Positions 35,401 through 44,265 are shown, numbered from the stretch's first letter. The stretch: 64,000 bases of DNA from an uncultured Clostridia bacterium (GCA_934457145.1 CAKSHP010000006.1:1-64000), one strand, 5' to 3'. Program-made: numbers and translations. The notes: generated by a model not told the origin, from the sequence alone.

Positions 35401-36717
35401 AAAGAAAGCTACAGTGTGCCGCTGTATTTCGGCAGCGAAAGATATAATTATTACCGCTGCCGTCCGGAGGGACATAATCTGTATGTAATTAATCCGAAAG
35501 AGGGCAAGTTAGGGCAGGAAAAGGACACGTTCTGCGAGGTTAGCTCTTTTGTTTCAAGCGAAAGAGGTGCATATTCGACTGTTGATTTAACGGCTTGCTA
35601 TGCTCCGGATGTTAATGTTGCAAAAAGAGGATACAAGCTTGAAGACGACCGGCAGAGCGTTGTTATAGCAGATGAGATAGACTTAAAAGCGGAAAGCGAA
35701 ATTTATTGGTTTATGCATACGGATGCAGATATCCAAATTGCAGACAAAAACACACTTTATCTTACGAAAAACGGCAAAAAAGTTAAGCTTATGATATCGT
35801 GCAGCGCAGATGATTATTCCGTTTATGAAACGGCGGCAAATCCTTTGCCGACTTCGCCTGAAATGACCGGCGAGCTTGACAGATCGTCTGTAAAGAAAAT
35901 CTGCATTAAAATTAAAAGCGGCGGCAAAGTAAATATATGGGCAAAGATGGCTCCGGCAAACCTCGAGGGCGCAGCTTTGGAAACAAAAAGCATGAGCGAA
36001 TGGAAAAACGACGAGGGTGAAATTAAAAAGATGCCCGAGCTTGACATGATTTATGCCGATGGTAAAGAAATAGAAGGCTTTGACAAGGGAACGGCGGGCT
36101 ATGAGATGCGTTTTGCATATGATGCGCAAAGCGTTCCGAACATAAGTGCTGCATATGATCAAAATCTTTATGACGTTGAAATAAAGCAGGCAGCCTCCTT
36201 TGGCGACAGCGCGCATATTTTGGTAAAATACAAAGAAAACAGCACGTTAATCGGCGAATACAGCGTTAAATTTGAAAAAAATATAAAATTAGATGACATA
36301 GAGGATATGACAAGACTTCAGGTGATAAATGCATACGCCTCCTCCGTTCCCGAAAAGCAGCACACGCCTTTTATGGCAGCTGATAACGATATAACGGCGG
36401 AGTCGAGATGGGCGGCAAGCGGCAGCGGCGAATGGCTGTGTATGGATTTGGGAGACAGCTTTGATATTGACGCTGTGGGCATAGCGGTTATGAACGGCTC
36501 AAAGCGAAAATATAAATATGAAATAGAATATTCCGCAGACGGCAAAACATGGGAAAAGGCAGTCAGTCTTTGCGAAACATCGGGCACAGACGGCATTGAA
36601 ATTGTGAAATTTGAAAGAGTAAATGCAAGATATGTGCGTTATGTGGGATATGAAAACAGTCAGAATGCATGGAATTCCGTGACGGAGTTTGCCGTGCTGC
36701 AAAACAGGAGGAAATAA
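32464..36717 (+). CDS. Secreted heparinase II/III-like polysaccharide lyase, multidomain
   Basis: 1417 residues from GTG 32464, after AAAGGAGATG; the longer frame upstream lacks a start with a ribosome binding site. A signal peptide ends near SAEDA. Order: two LamG-like beta-sandwich modules (about 25-210 and 225-400), a copper-amine-oxidase-type stalk (about 430-570; two repeats, IKDNRTLVPVRAVSEAFGLD and LENNRTMLPLRALCEKI), an (alpha/alpha) toroid (about 590-900; GVAVGYDWCYDAFTSEQ, YPDGAWMEGTGYW), the heparinase II/III beta-sandwich (about 930-1180; DINHGQLDTGTYVIDMLGERFAMD split in two), and a C-terminal discoidin-like module (about 1290-1417). It likely cleaves an acidic polysaccharide outside the cell. 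Confidence 0.85.
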   Translation: MKKIVSFILAISVLCTGFYASAEDAQKYGKKIFYNRTYQGGNPFENITVASKSNNIVCKEESGGNKYILLEANENPTEDCYLQYAFKEQVSDETVFEISVKGTDNMGKFNLRLSDSTDKRIYLMNIDSSGSVRFEGGESASLKKDKWTKFAFAVNFEKHTMQIYIDSKKKGKVVNLDQTFTKPSRILTYMATDSAAKSTVSIDDFKIYEASEPTDIGVSQQDETVIVPVYKADGDCTNEIYYNRSYSEEGMDPFAGVSVSKKKQQIAICQKDENSYIGVDLIENGDCFLKWNIADGADRFITVSADFYITKLGAKIRPFQSFCEIRPDGSVVYLPWSAKVGKIKENEWFNIAFSFDRKNGACDMYLNGERVAEALAYSGDLNSFTSYFADKTADNQSIYIDNYKIYAGKQIREIKEGELPEKKSVIKQDNSDAEEIIKKAGGNVVMLNVYSSAIYYGGEKRKIDVGAYIKDNRTLVPVRAVSEAFGLDVDYNAENKCVTIDGKAKIVLGSTEMTLLDGSKYTLDVGAELENNRTMLPLRALCEKILLKEVAWDSRGLIIISDKAAELSQKELAELNSFMLYERPDAQSLKDKIINTNHPRVAATKEDFDAIRASYASNNHYIKKWGDEVIKNADNVLKTANPEYKTGGLLDLSAAVADRLENLGMAYQITNDKKYAQKAYEIIKAVGDFPDWNPAHFLDVGEMSMGVAVGYDWCYDAFTSEQQSEIEKIIYKQCLSLYEAAYYNQITYTSFIKTYTNWNSWCNGPAIMCAAAVFDKYPDLCADLISKILRSQEIMLNEYYPDGAWMEGTGYWNIALFPIAIYSDTLKNTFGTDFNVSKTPGMDKSAYFSFAVQGPCGTNDFHDSDMAKQNCPVLFWCAKEYGDSRITKMHLAQMDKYMQSGNAYSMLWYDKKTDAEFANLDKDMYIKGGEVVSLRSSWENDNGAFVSYHAGVSDINHGQLDTGTYVIDMLGERFAMDLGKESYSVPLYFGSERYNYYRCRPEGHNLYVINPKEGKLGQEKDTFCEVSSFVSSERGAYSTVDLTACYAPDVNVAKRGYKLEDDRQSVVIADEIDLKAESEIYWFMHTDADIQIADKNTLYLTKNGKKVKLMISCSADDYSVYETAANPLPTSPEMTGELDRSSVKKICIKIKSGGKVNIWAKMAPANLEGAALETKSMSEWKNDEGEIKKMPELDMIYADGKEIEGFDKGTAGYEMRFAYDAQSVPNISAAYDQNLYDVEIKQAASFGDSAHILVKYKENSTLIGEYSVKFEKNIKLDDIEDMTRLQVINAYASSVPEKQHTPFMAADNDITAESRWAASGSGEWLCMDLGDSFDIDAVGIAVMNGSKRKYKYEIEYSADGKTWEKAVSLCETSGTDGIEIVKFERVNARYVRYVGYENSQNAWNSVTEFAVLQNRRK

Positions 36718-36719
36718 AA

Positions 36720-37007
36720 ATGCGAGATGCAAAAAAGAAAGTCAATCCGGCAGAAAAGCTGGGCAAAGCTGAAAAGGAAAAGTATTATGTGTTTACGAAA
36801 ATGGAGGCTGTAAAAAAGGCTATGATTATAAGCCTGATTTTAGGAGCAGTGCTTTTTGCGGCGGGTCTTATTTTTAAGATAGGTTATCTTATGCTTAGCG
36901 GAGCTGTGGTGATTACTTTGTTTGTTGTGCTTGCATTTATACATGCATATATAAAAAGCGTGTGGAACAAGCTTTTGCGTGACGAGAGAAAAGCAAAGCA
37001 GAAGTAG
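36720..37007 (+). CDS. Small membrane protein with two helices
   Basis: 95 residues from ATG 36720, placed right after AGGAGG and only 2 bp after the previous stop codon. A charged N-terminus (KKKVNPAEKLGKAEKEK) is followed by helices at about 36-52 and 56-76 and a basic tail. I recognise no family. Tight spacing suggests cotranscription with the heparinase-like gene. Confidence 0.7.
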   Translation: MRDAKKKVNPAEKLGKAEKEKYYVFTKMEAVKKAMIISLILGAVLFAAGLIFKIGYLMLSGAVVITLFVVLAFIHAYIKSVWNKLLRDERKAKQK

Positions 37008-37026
37008 TGTAAAAAATGCACAAACT

Positions 37027-37086
37027 GCAATTGCTTTAAAAATTTGGGCGCTCTTTTCGCCTGAAGGGCAATTGCTTTAAAAATTT
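37027..37086 (+). repeat. 19-bp direct repeat
   Basis: GCAATTGCTTTAAAAATTT occurs at 37027-37045 and again, identical, at 37068-37086; the interval is 41 bp start to start. No gene is present here. Confidence 0.85.
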
Positions 37087-37096
37087 CTATGAAGTA

Positions 37097-37137
37097 ATAT
37101 TTTGCCGGGGAGCTTATGAGGCTCCCCGGTAAAATAT
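37097..37137. repeat. 41-bp near-perfect palindromic hairpin
   Basis: A 17-position arm (37097-37113, core GCCGGGGAGC) pairs with 37121-37137 with one G-U pair and a 7-nt loop. No T-run follows on either strand, so it is not a usual terminator. Confidence 0.8.
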
Positions 37138-37176
37138 ATTATGAAATAAAGTTTTTTAAAAAAGTGAAAAAAACTC

Positions 37177-37205
37177 TTTACAAATCAAAAAAGCTGTGGT
37201 ATAAT
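37177..37205 (+). promoter_or_regulatory. Promoter of tRNA-Gly
   Basis: TTTACA (37177-37182) and TATAAT (37200-37205) with a 17-bp spacer, 22 bp before the tRNA. Confidence 0.88.
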
Positions 37206-37226
37206 GTTTACATCAAAAGATGATAC

Positions 37227-37301
37227 GCGGGAGTGGCTCAGTGGTAGAGCGTCACCTTGCCAAGGTGAACGTCGCGAGTTCGAATCTCGTCTTCCGCTCC
37301 A
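37227..37301 (+). tRNA. tRNA-Gly (anticodon GCC)
   Basis: The acceptor arm GCGGGAG pairs with CTTCCGC with one G-U pair; the D loop is CTCAGTGGTAGAG; the anticodon stem CACCT...AGGTG holds loop TTGCCAA with anticodon GCC; the T arm includes GTTCGAATC. Discriminator T and an encoded CCA end the gene at 37301. Confidence 0.97.
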
Positions 37302-37302
37302 A

Positions 37303-37336
37303 AAACGACAAGTATGACAGTGCTTGTCGTTTTTTT
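37303..37336 (+). terminator. Terminator of tRNA-Gly
   Basis: AAACGACAAG and CTTGTCGTTT form a 10-bp stem ending in a T-run, directly after the CCA end. Confidence 0.92.
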
Positions 37337-37349
37337 GTATAATGAAATA

Positions 37350-37380
37350 CCACCCGCTATGTGCGGGTGGATATTTTTTT
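37350..37380 (+). terminator. Second hairpin terminator after tRNA-Gly
   Basis: CCACCCGC and GCGGGTGG form an 8-bp stem with a 5-nt loop followed by ATATTTTTTTT. It backs up the first terminator and separates the tRNA from the convergent AraC gene. Confidence 0.85.
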
Positions 37381-37423
37381 TGCTCTTTTTTAAAACAATT
37401 TTAAATAAGAAAGACGGAAAAAC

Positions 37424-38242
37424 TTATTTTTGTTTTAAATTTTCTCTCAGCTGACCGGGCGTGATGCCGAAATGCATTTTAAAAATACGCAAAAAATGCG
37501 CAAATGTTGAAAAACCGCAGGCATAGCTTATCTCCGTTATTGAAACATCTGTTGAAACAATAAGCTTTTTTGCGTAGTTAATTTTTATTTTATTAAGATA
37601 TTGCTTGTAAGTCATGCCGGTTTCTTTGTGAAAAACCGTGCTTAAATAGTTTGGATTAACGCAAAATATTTCGGCAGTTTCTGTGCAGGAAGGGTTTTTG
37701 CGAAAATGGGCGTGAAGATAAAGCAAAACCTTTTGGACAAGGCTTACGTTTTGAGGATGATTTTGTGCAGCCGATTTAAATTTTCTTATTGCAAAAATCA
37801 ATATACATTCAAGCAAGTTTGAAATAACGCTTTTGTTATATATGTCTTTTTTGTTATATTCATTTAAAAGTGTTTTAAGAAAAAAATCTATTTGTTTGTA
37901 TTCGCTTACGTTGGCGTAGAAAAAAATATTGTTTTCCAGTGTCAAAAATTCGCGGAGTATATCAATACCGATTAGTGATTCATCAAAACGAATATTTGTA
38001 AGACAGAGCGGTTCGGTAACGTGAATTTCGTGAAAATCGGTGTTGTTTAAAATGTAAAACGCACTTTTTTTAAGTTCATATTTTTTGCCGTTTAAAATCT
38101 GATATCCGCTGCCTCCGATTACAAACTCCATTTCAAAATTATTATGCCAGTGAATGGCGCAGTTTTCCTTAAAAAATCTTTCTTCTATTGAAAAAACAGC
38201 GTTGTTATGATACATTTTGATGTTGTTTTTATTGTAGTTCAT
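37424..38242 (-). CDS. AraC-family transcriptional regulator
   Basis: 272 residues from ATG 38242, behind AAGGCGG; a longer frame exists upstream but has no ribosome binding site. The cupin domain includes IHWHNNFEMEFVIGGSGYQIL (first 20: IHWHNNFEMEFVIGGSGYQI). The C-terminal helix-turn-helix pair is AEIFCVNPNYLSTVFHKETG and ITEISYACGFSTFAHFLRIF. Its position, divergent from a GH2 mannosidase gene, suggests it controls that gene in response to a mannoside. Confidence 0.92.
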   Translation of the reverse strand: MNYNKNNIKMYHNNAVFSIEERFFKENCAIHWHNNFEMEFVIGGSGYQILNGKKYELKKSAFYILNNTDFHEIHVTEPLCLTNIRFDESLIGIDILREFLTLENNIFFYANVSEYKQIDFFLKTLLNEYNKKDIYNKSVISNLLECILIFAIRKFKSAAQNHPQNVSLVQKVLLYLHAHFRKNPSCTETAEIFCVNPNYLSTVFHKETGMTYKQYLNKIKINYAKKLIVSTDVSITEISYACGFSTFAHFLRIFKMHFGITPGQLRENLKQK

Positions 38243-38432
38243 AAAAAGTCCGCCTTGTTTTAATAATATACCTACAGTATAATCCAAGAAAAATATTTTT
38301 TCAAGCAAAATTTAATAAAAGCTGAGTTTTTGCAATAAATTCGTGAAAAAATGCAAAGCGGAAACAAAAAAATAAGAGTATAATAAGATAAGCCGAGATA
38401 GCGGCGTAATGTATACAGAAAGGAAAAAAATT

Positions 38433-40712
38433 ATGAATATTTCACTTGACGGAAAATGGAATTTGTATTTTTTTGAGCAGCAAAACTATGATGAAACGCC
38501 GGAGGTTTTAACTTTAAGAGAAGATGTAAAAAAAATCGAATGCACCGTTCCGGGCAATGTTGAGCTTGATTTGGCTCAAAACAGTTATCTTCCGAAGGAT
38601 TTATACATGGGAATGAATATAACGGAGGCGGAGCGTTATGAAACCTATGAATGGTGGTATGAAAAATTTTTTGAAACGCCAAATGATATAAAAAATTTAT
38701 ACCTTCGTTTTGAGGCGGTGGACTGCCTTGCAGAGTACTGGCTAAACGGTAAAAAAATAGGCGAGTCGGATAATATGTTTATAGCACATGAGTTTGATAT
38801 TTCGCAATATGTAAAACAAAATGGTGAAAACAGGCTTTTGGTTCGTTTGCGCTCGGCAGTGCTTGAAAACTATCGTTTAAAGCAAAATATGTATTCGGTT
38901 GTCAGCTCGTGGGAGGAGCACACTCCGGCAACAACACAAATAAGAAAAGCGGCGCACAGTGTTGGCTGGGATATTATGCCGCGTGCGGTCAGCGCCGGAA
39001 TATGGAGAAGCGTGTATGTTATAAATAAAGCGGACATATATTTTGATCAGGTGTTTGTAAATACATATAAATTAGAAGAGGACACAGCGTATATAAAAGT
39101 GGCTTTTGATATAAAATCAAACAAGCTTTTAACGCATAAAACCCACAGCGTAAAGGTGTACGGAAAGTGCGGCGATTCGGAATTTTGCGAGAAAAGACCG
39201 GTTATATTTAAAGCAGAGGCAATATGCTTTGATATAAAAAATCCAAAGCTTTGGTTTCCGTTCGGATATGGCATGGCAAACATGTATGACGCTGCAATAG
39301 AGCTTTATGAAGAAGAAAAACTTATATGCAAAAAAGAATTCAGCTTCGGTGTGCGCACGGTGGAGCTTGAAAGAAGCGATACAGTGGATTTAAAGGACGG
39401 AAAGTTTAATTTTAAGATAAACGGAGTTCAGGTAATGTGCAAGGGCTCAAACTGGGTGCCGCTTTGCACATATCACAGCGGCGATGCTGCGCGTTATGAA
39501 AGAGCTCTGGAGCTTGTAAGAGATATCGGCTGCAATATTTTAAGGTGCTGGGGCGGAAACGTTTATGAGGATACATATTTTTATGATTTCTGCGACAGAA
39601 ACGGCATAATGATATGGCAGGATTTTTCCATGGCATGCAGCGTGTATCCGATTGATGATGAGTTTAAAAAGAAGCTTGAAATTGAAGTTGAAAGCGTGGT
39701 AAAAAAATTAAGACAGCATCCTTGTGTAATATTGTGGTCGGGAGACAACGAGTGTGATGAGAGTATGTTCGGTCACGGCGTTGACCCAAATGAAAACATA
39801 CTTACAAGAAGGGTTATACCGCACATTATAAAAATGCATGATATGACGCGCCCGTATATTCCGAGCTCGCCTTATATTTCAAAAAAAGTATATGATTTAA
39901 ATGATAAAAATCTGCTGCCCGAAGCGCATCTTTGGGGTCCGAGAGATTATTTTAAAAGCAATTTTTACAAAGAGTCGCCGGCTTATTTTGTGAGCGAAAC
40001 GGGATATCACGGGTGTCCTTCAAGAAAGTCTGTTGAAAAGTTTATTGAAAAGGATTATATTGAAAATTATAAAAACAATCCGCAGTGGAATCTTCATTCA
40101 ACAGACCGCTTTGACAGAGACGGCCGTGTTATGCTTATGCATAATCAGGTGTTGCAGTATTTCGGAGAAATTCCAAAAGATTTTGACGACTACACTCTTG
40201 CCTCTCAGGTTTCCCAGGCTGAGGCGGATAAGTTTTTTATTGAACGCATAAGAGCAAGAAAACCAAAGACAGGCGGAGTGATATGGTGGAATCTTTTGGA
40301 CGGCTGGCCTCAGATGTCGGACGCAGTTGTTGACTATTATTTTGAAAAAAAGCTTGCATATGACTATATAAAGCGTTCACAGGCGCCGTTTTGCATCATG
40401 GCAAAAGAAATTGAGGACTGGAAAATTCAAATAGTTGCCGAAAATGACACGCTTGAAGAAAAATGCGTTACATATGAAGTGTGCGATATTGACACAAACG
40501 AAGTGCTTTTGTCGGGGGAGTGTGTTATTGGGAAAAACTCGTTTAAAAACCTTGGCAATATAGCTGTTATGTATTCAGAAAAAAGAATGCTTTTAATAAA
40601 ATGGACGCAAAACGGAAAGTTTGGTTTTAACCACTATACATGCGGTATGCCGGCGTTTTCGTTTGAAAAATATAAAACATGGCTTAAAAAGCTTGAAAAT
40701 ATTAAAGCTTAA
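38433..40712 (+). CDS. GH2-family beta-mannosidase
   Basis: 759 residues from ATG 38433, behind AGAAAGGAAA. Three N-terminal beta-sandwich/immunoglobulin-like parts (1-320) precede the TIM barrel. The acid/base Glu440 lies in WSGDNECDESMFG and the nucleophile Glu522 in YFVSETGYHGCPS; LRCWGGNVYEDTYFYDFCD is the family block for beta-mannosidases. No signal peptide, so it acts on imported mannosides. It is divergent from an AraC gene and ends at a good terminator. Confidence 0.9.
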   Translation: MNISLDGKWNLYFFEQQNYDETPEVLTLREDVKKIECTVPGNVELDLAQNSYLPKDLYMGMNITEAERYETYEWWYEKFFETPNDIKNLYLRFEAVDCLAEYWLNGKKIGESDNMFIAHEFDISQYVKQNGENRLLVRLRSAVLENYRLKQNMYSVVSSWEEHTPATTQIRKAAHSVGWDIMPRAVSAGIWRSVYVINKADIYFDQVFVNTYKLEEDTAYIKVAFDIKSNKLLTHKTHSVKVYGKCGDSEFCEKRPVIFKAEAICFDIKNPKLWFPFGYGMANMYDAAIELYEEEKLICKKEFSFGVRTVELERSDTVDLKDGKFNFKINGVQVMCKGSNWVPLCTYHSGDAARYERALELVRDIGCNILRCWGGNVYEDTYFYDFCDRNGIMIWQDFSMACSVYPIDDEFKKKLEIEVESVVKKLRQHPCVILWSGDNECDESMFGHGVDPNENILTRRVIPHIIKMHDMTRPYIPSSPYISKKVYDLNDKNLLPEAHLWGPRDYFKSNFYKESPAYFVSETGYHGCPSRKSVEKFIEKDYIENYKNNPQWNLHSTDRFDRDGRVMLMHNQVLQYFGEIPKDFDDYTLASQVSQAEADKFFIERIRARKPKTGGVIWWNLLDGWPQMSDAVVDYYFEKKLAYDYIKRSQAPFCIMAKEIEDWKIQIVAENDTLEEKCVTYEVCDIDTNEVLLSGECVIGKNSFKNLGNIAVMYSEKRMLLIKWTQNGKFGFNHYTCGMPAFSFEKYKTWLKKLENIKA

Positions 40713-40716
40713 ATTC

Positions 40717-40757
40717 AACAGTGCGGTAAGCGGTTTAGCTTTCGCACTGTTTTTTAT
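40717..40757 (+). terminator. Terminator of the mannosidase gene
   Basis: AACAGTGCG and CGCACTGTT pair across a 17-nt loop and are followed by a T-run. Confidence 0.88.
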
Positions 40758-40868
40758 TCTTGATCAGTTTGACAATGCAGTCCAAGTTTTCAACAATAGC
40801 GTTCTATTTTAAAAATTTTTTGAGCAGTATAATATTTTTGATAATATATATTGAGAGGAAGAATTTTG

Positions 40869-41760
40869 ATGAAAAAGGGTAAATGGGCGGTGTTTAATAC
40901 TTGTGATGCACCGGTGGTTTTCAAGAAGTTTTTTTGCCGATAATATAAATAAGGCAAAACTTTTAATTTGCGGGCTTGGCTTTTTTGAATGTTTTATAAA
41001 TTCAAAGAGCATCAGCGATGATATGTTTGTACCGGCGCAGACGGATTATGAAGAAAGAAAAAATAAGACTCTTGCATATCCTTTAGACGATATATTCAGT
41101 CACAGAATTTATTATATGGAATATGATGTGTCGGAATTTATTTGCGAAGGTGAAAATGAAATAGAAATACATTTGGGAAACGGCTGGTACAATCAAAAGG
41201 AAAGAACGATAGAAGGAAAACTGGATTTTGGAAATCCGAAGCTTTGGTTTGAACTTGAAATAGAAAATCAAGATGGTAAAAGACAAATGGTTGTTTCGGA
41301 TGAGGAAATGAAATGGAAAAAAAGCAATATCACGTTTAATAATTTGTTTTTCGGTGAAGTGCATGATTTTTGCTGTGATACATCAAAGGTGTTTGAATGT
41401 GAGTTTACAGATGCGCCGGATTCAAGATTTTTAAAGCAAACTTGTCCTGCCGATAAGATTATAAGGACTATTAAACCGAAATTTTTAAAAACGGTAAACG
41501 GCAAAAAAATATATGACGCAAAAGAAAATATTGCCGGATATGTACGGTGCATGTGTAAAGGAAAAGTGACGCTCAGGTTCGGGGATGAACTTTTTAACGA
41601 CGGCAGCATAAATTTTTTTCATTGCGGCGGAGATGAGCAAATTCAATCCGATACATGTATAACAGATGATAAAGAAAGATATTTCGAACCGAAATTTGTT
41701 TGGCATGCATTCAGATATTTTGAAATGGAAAGCATAAAAATAATTTCGGTTGATAAATAA
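40869..41760 (+). pseudogene. Alpha-L-rhamnosidase (GH78) N-terminal remnant, frameshifted and truncated
   Basis: The gene opens at ATG 40869 (MKKGKWAVFNTCDAPVVFKK), after GAGAGGAAG. A run of seven T's at 40929-40935 shifts it to a stop; removing one T continues smoothly as FFADNINKAKLLICGLGFF. The rest matches the N-terminal beta-sandwich modules of GH78 rhamnosidases (LGNGWYNQKERTI, IAGYVRCMCKGKVTLRFGDE, FEPKFVWHAFRYFEMES). The frame then stops, so the catalytic (alpha/alpha)6 domain is missing. A terminator follows within 25 bp. Both defects mark it as non-functional; one T could also be a sequencing error or slippage site. Confidence 0.8.
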
Positions 41761-41782
41761 AAAACATAGGGCAATATTTTTA

Positions 41783-41814
41783 AGAGGGGCGGCTAAACAA
41801 ACCCCTCTTTTTTG
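41783..41814 (+). terminator. Terminator after the rhamnosidase remnant
   Basis: AGAGGGG and CCCCTCT pair across a 12-nt loop followed by a T-run. Confidence 0.85.
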
Positions 41815-41900
41815 TTATAAAGAAAACCGGAGAGGAAAAATGCGTGCAATCGAAAAATGTGCCGAAGTCTATGAAAGTCTGAAGTGCTTTATAAGTATTT

Positions 41901-42767
41901 TTATCTGTTTGAAAAATATCGCGACGGCGATATGCCGGTATATTTTTTAAAGCACCTTGAAAAATAGCAATAGTCCGAAAAGCCAACCTTTTCGGCAATG
42001 TCACTTATATTGGTGTTTTTTGTTATATATTGCTCACGGGCTCGTGTAATTCTGTACATATTTAAGTAATTGGAAAAACTATATCCGAAATTCTTTTTGA
42101 ACTTGTGGCAAAAATGTGACATTTCATAATGAAGCTTATTGCAAATTGACTGTGTACAAATATCTTTGTTAAAATTTTCTTCTAAATACATTGACACCTC
42201 TATTAAAAAATTTCTGTCTAATTTTTTGCTTTTATCATTGCTTGTTAAAAGTGCATTTTCAGAAAGGATGCACAACAGATTGAAAATTTTGGACAGGTTT
42301 TGCAAGATAGAAGAGATGTTTGTTTTTGAATAATTGGCAAAAATGCTGTCAATAAGCGCTTTTGAGGTTTTTGTGTATGTTTTGTTGCCGGGGAGAAAGT
42401 TTTCAAATTTTGTTGTTCCGCTTATAAGAGCAGATGTAAAATCTAAAAAAATATTTGAGATACCGGAAAATGTTTTAAGGTTTACGGTTAGACATATGTA
42501 GTCATAGCTGCCGGGCGATGAACCGAAATGAATATCATAGGGATTAAAAACGGCAATATCTCCGCAAAAAAGATTAAAATTCTTTTTATTACACTCTACG
42601 GAAAGTGAGCCGGAGGTAAGGGATATAATCTCTAAAACATCATGGTTGTGATGCGAAAAACAAATTGTTTCATTTATGTTGTCGGCATGCCATCTGATAA
42701 TATTAAAACCTGTTTTAGGAAAAACCGAAGGAGTTGATTTTTCAATAAAGTACATATATGCCACCAT
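41901..42767 (-). CDS. AraC-family transcriptional regulator
   Basis: 288 residues. A cupin region includes HHNHDVLEIISLTSGSLSVE, and the two helix-turn-helix motifs are at the C-terminus: SICNKLHYEMSHFCHKFKKN with YLNMYRITRAREQYI, then ISDIAEKVGFSDYCYFSRCF. It is divergent from the GH39-like gene that starts 182 bp away and probably regulates it. It is the third AraC gene within 14 kb. Confidence 0.92.
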   Translation of the reverse strand: MVAYMYFIEKSTPSVFPKTGFNIIRWHADNINETICFSHHNHDVLEIISLTSGSLSVECNKKNFNLFCGDIAVFNPYDIHFGSSPGSYDYICLTVNLKTFSGISNIFLDFTSALISGTTKFENFLPGNKTYTKTSKALIDSIFANYSKTNISSILQNLSKIFNLLCILSENALLTSNDKSKKLDRNFLIEVSMYLEENFNKDICTQSICNKLHYEMSHFCHKFKKNFGYSFSNYLNMYRITRAREQYITKNTNISDIAEKVGFSDYCYFSRCFKKYTGISPSRYFSNR

Positions 42768-42948
42768 TCTTTTTTTGTAAAAAATTGCGATAAAAAACTG
42801 CGGTATCTGTATTCATTATATATGTATACGACAAATATGTCAATATTAAAAGCAATACAATCTAACTTTTTGACAATACAGTTCTATTTAAAAAATTTAT
42901 ACAATTGTATAATGTTTATAACAGAGTAAAAATTGAAGGGAGCAAGAA

Positions 42949-44265
42949 ATGATTAAAGTTAATTTTTCAAATCAAACAGGAATAATTAAGCCGATGCACG
43001 CAGTAAACAACGGACCTGTGCCGGCAAGCAGGGAGCAGACCAGAGGAAATTTTGATACGTTTAAAGCGCTTGATATACCGTATGTGAGAAATCATGATGC
43101 ATCTTTTTTTGCGGCTTACGGCGGTGAGCATACGGTGGACGTGCATGCAATTTTTCCAGACTTTAATAAAGATGAAAATGACGAAACATCATATGACTTT
43201 ACCTATACCGATATGTATACTTCAAATATATACAAAGCCGGAGCAAAGGTGTTTTACCGTCTCGGCTCAAAAATTGAGCACGGAATAAAAAAGTACGGTA
43301 CGCTTGTTCCGCCCGACTTTAAAAAATGGGCAGGAATTTGCGAACATATAATTATGCATTATACCGAAGGCTGGGCAAACGGTTTTAAGTATGATATGCC
43401 GTATTGGGAAATTTGGAATGAGGCAGACGGAGTTAACGGCAACGGAGATCAGCCAAACTGGAGCGGAAGCGCTTTGCAGTATTATGAAATGTATGATATT
43501 GCTGCCAGACATTTGAAAAAACGTTTTCCGCATTTAAATATAGGCGGGCCTGCTTTATCGTTTATAGGCGACGGAAAATGGCTTGACGGTTTTTTAAAAT
43601 ATATAACAAAAAGTTCAAAAGCTCCGCTTGATTTCTTTTCATGGCATATCTACACGGCAGAACCAAAAGATATTGCATCAGACAGCAGACGGCTAAGAAA
43701 AATTATTGACAGCTATGGATATAATGAAACAAAAATAATTTGCAACGAATGGAACTACGTTGAGAATTTCGGCGAAAGATGGATTGCGTCGATTGAGCAT
43801 ATGATTGGTATGCACGGAGCCGCTTTTATGGCGGCAGCAATGCTTAACGAACAAAAGGATATTAACTGCGATATGCTTATGTATTATGATGTGCGTCCGT
43901 GCACAATGAACGGCGTTTATGATTTTTACACGCTGCGTCCCATAAAAGGATATTATGTTTTAAAATGTTTTTCAAATCTGTACAAGCTTTCAAATGAGAC
44001 AGAATGTGTATGTGATGATGAAAATGTATATGCCTGTGCTGCCTCAGACGGCGATAAGTGCGCCGTAATGCTTGTTAATTATTCATCGGATTTAAATGCA
44101 GTGCAAAAAAAAGTGAAGCTTGATTTTGGAAAAGATTTGTCTTCTTTTGCAATGTATATAATCGATAAAGAAAACAATTTAACGCAAACGCTTTTGCCGC
44201 CGGACGGAGAACTTTGTTTGTATCCGGACACGGTTGCGTTTTTCGCAAATTATCCTATTGGTTAA
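42949..44265 (+). CDS. GH39-like glycoside hydrolase (beta-xylosidase type)
   Basis: 438 residues, no signal peptide. The TIM barrel shows the acid/base pair in MPYWEIWNEAD (Asn157-Glu158) and the nucleophile Glu267 in IICNEWNYV, the GH-A clan layout. GGPALSF and FFSWHIYT are further GH39-type blocks. A beta-sandwich follows at about 340-438. Substrate could be a xyloside or another pentoside or uronide; not decidable here. RBS GAAGGGAG precedes ATG 42949. The gene ends just before a disrupted locus. Confidence 0.78.
   Translation: MIKVNFSNQTGIIKPMHAVNNGPVPASREQTRGNFDTFKALDIPYVRNHDASFFAAYGGEHTVDVHAIFPDFNKDENDETSYDFTYTDMYTSNIYKAGAKVFYRLGSKIEHGIKKYGTLVPPDFKKWAGICEHIIMHYTEGWANGFKYDMPYWEIWNEADGVNGNGDQPNWSGSALQYYEMYDIAARHLKKRFPHLNIGGPALSFIGDGKWLDGFLKYITKSSKAPLDFFSWHIYTAEPKDIASDSRRLRKIIDSYGYNETKIICNEWNYVENFGERWIASIEHMIGMHGAAFMAAAMLNEQKDINCDMLMYYDVRPCTMNGVYDFYTLRPIKGYYVLKCFSNLYKLSNETECVCDDENVYACAASDGDKCAVMLVNYSSDLNAVQKKVKLDFGKDLSSFAMYIIDKENNLTQTLLPPDGELCLYPDTVAFFANYPIG

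Noticed and set aside
37097..37137. Palindrome as a terminator
   Set aside because: No T-run follows the GC stem on either strand.
41839..41970. Short plus-strand ORF with YFLKHLEK-type ending
   Set aside because: It is the antisense of the C-terminal helix-turn-helix of the AraC gene (FSDYCYFSRCFKKY), so its protein-like look is a shadow.
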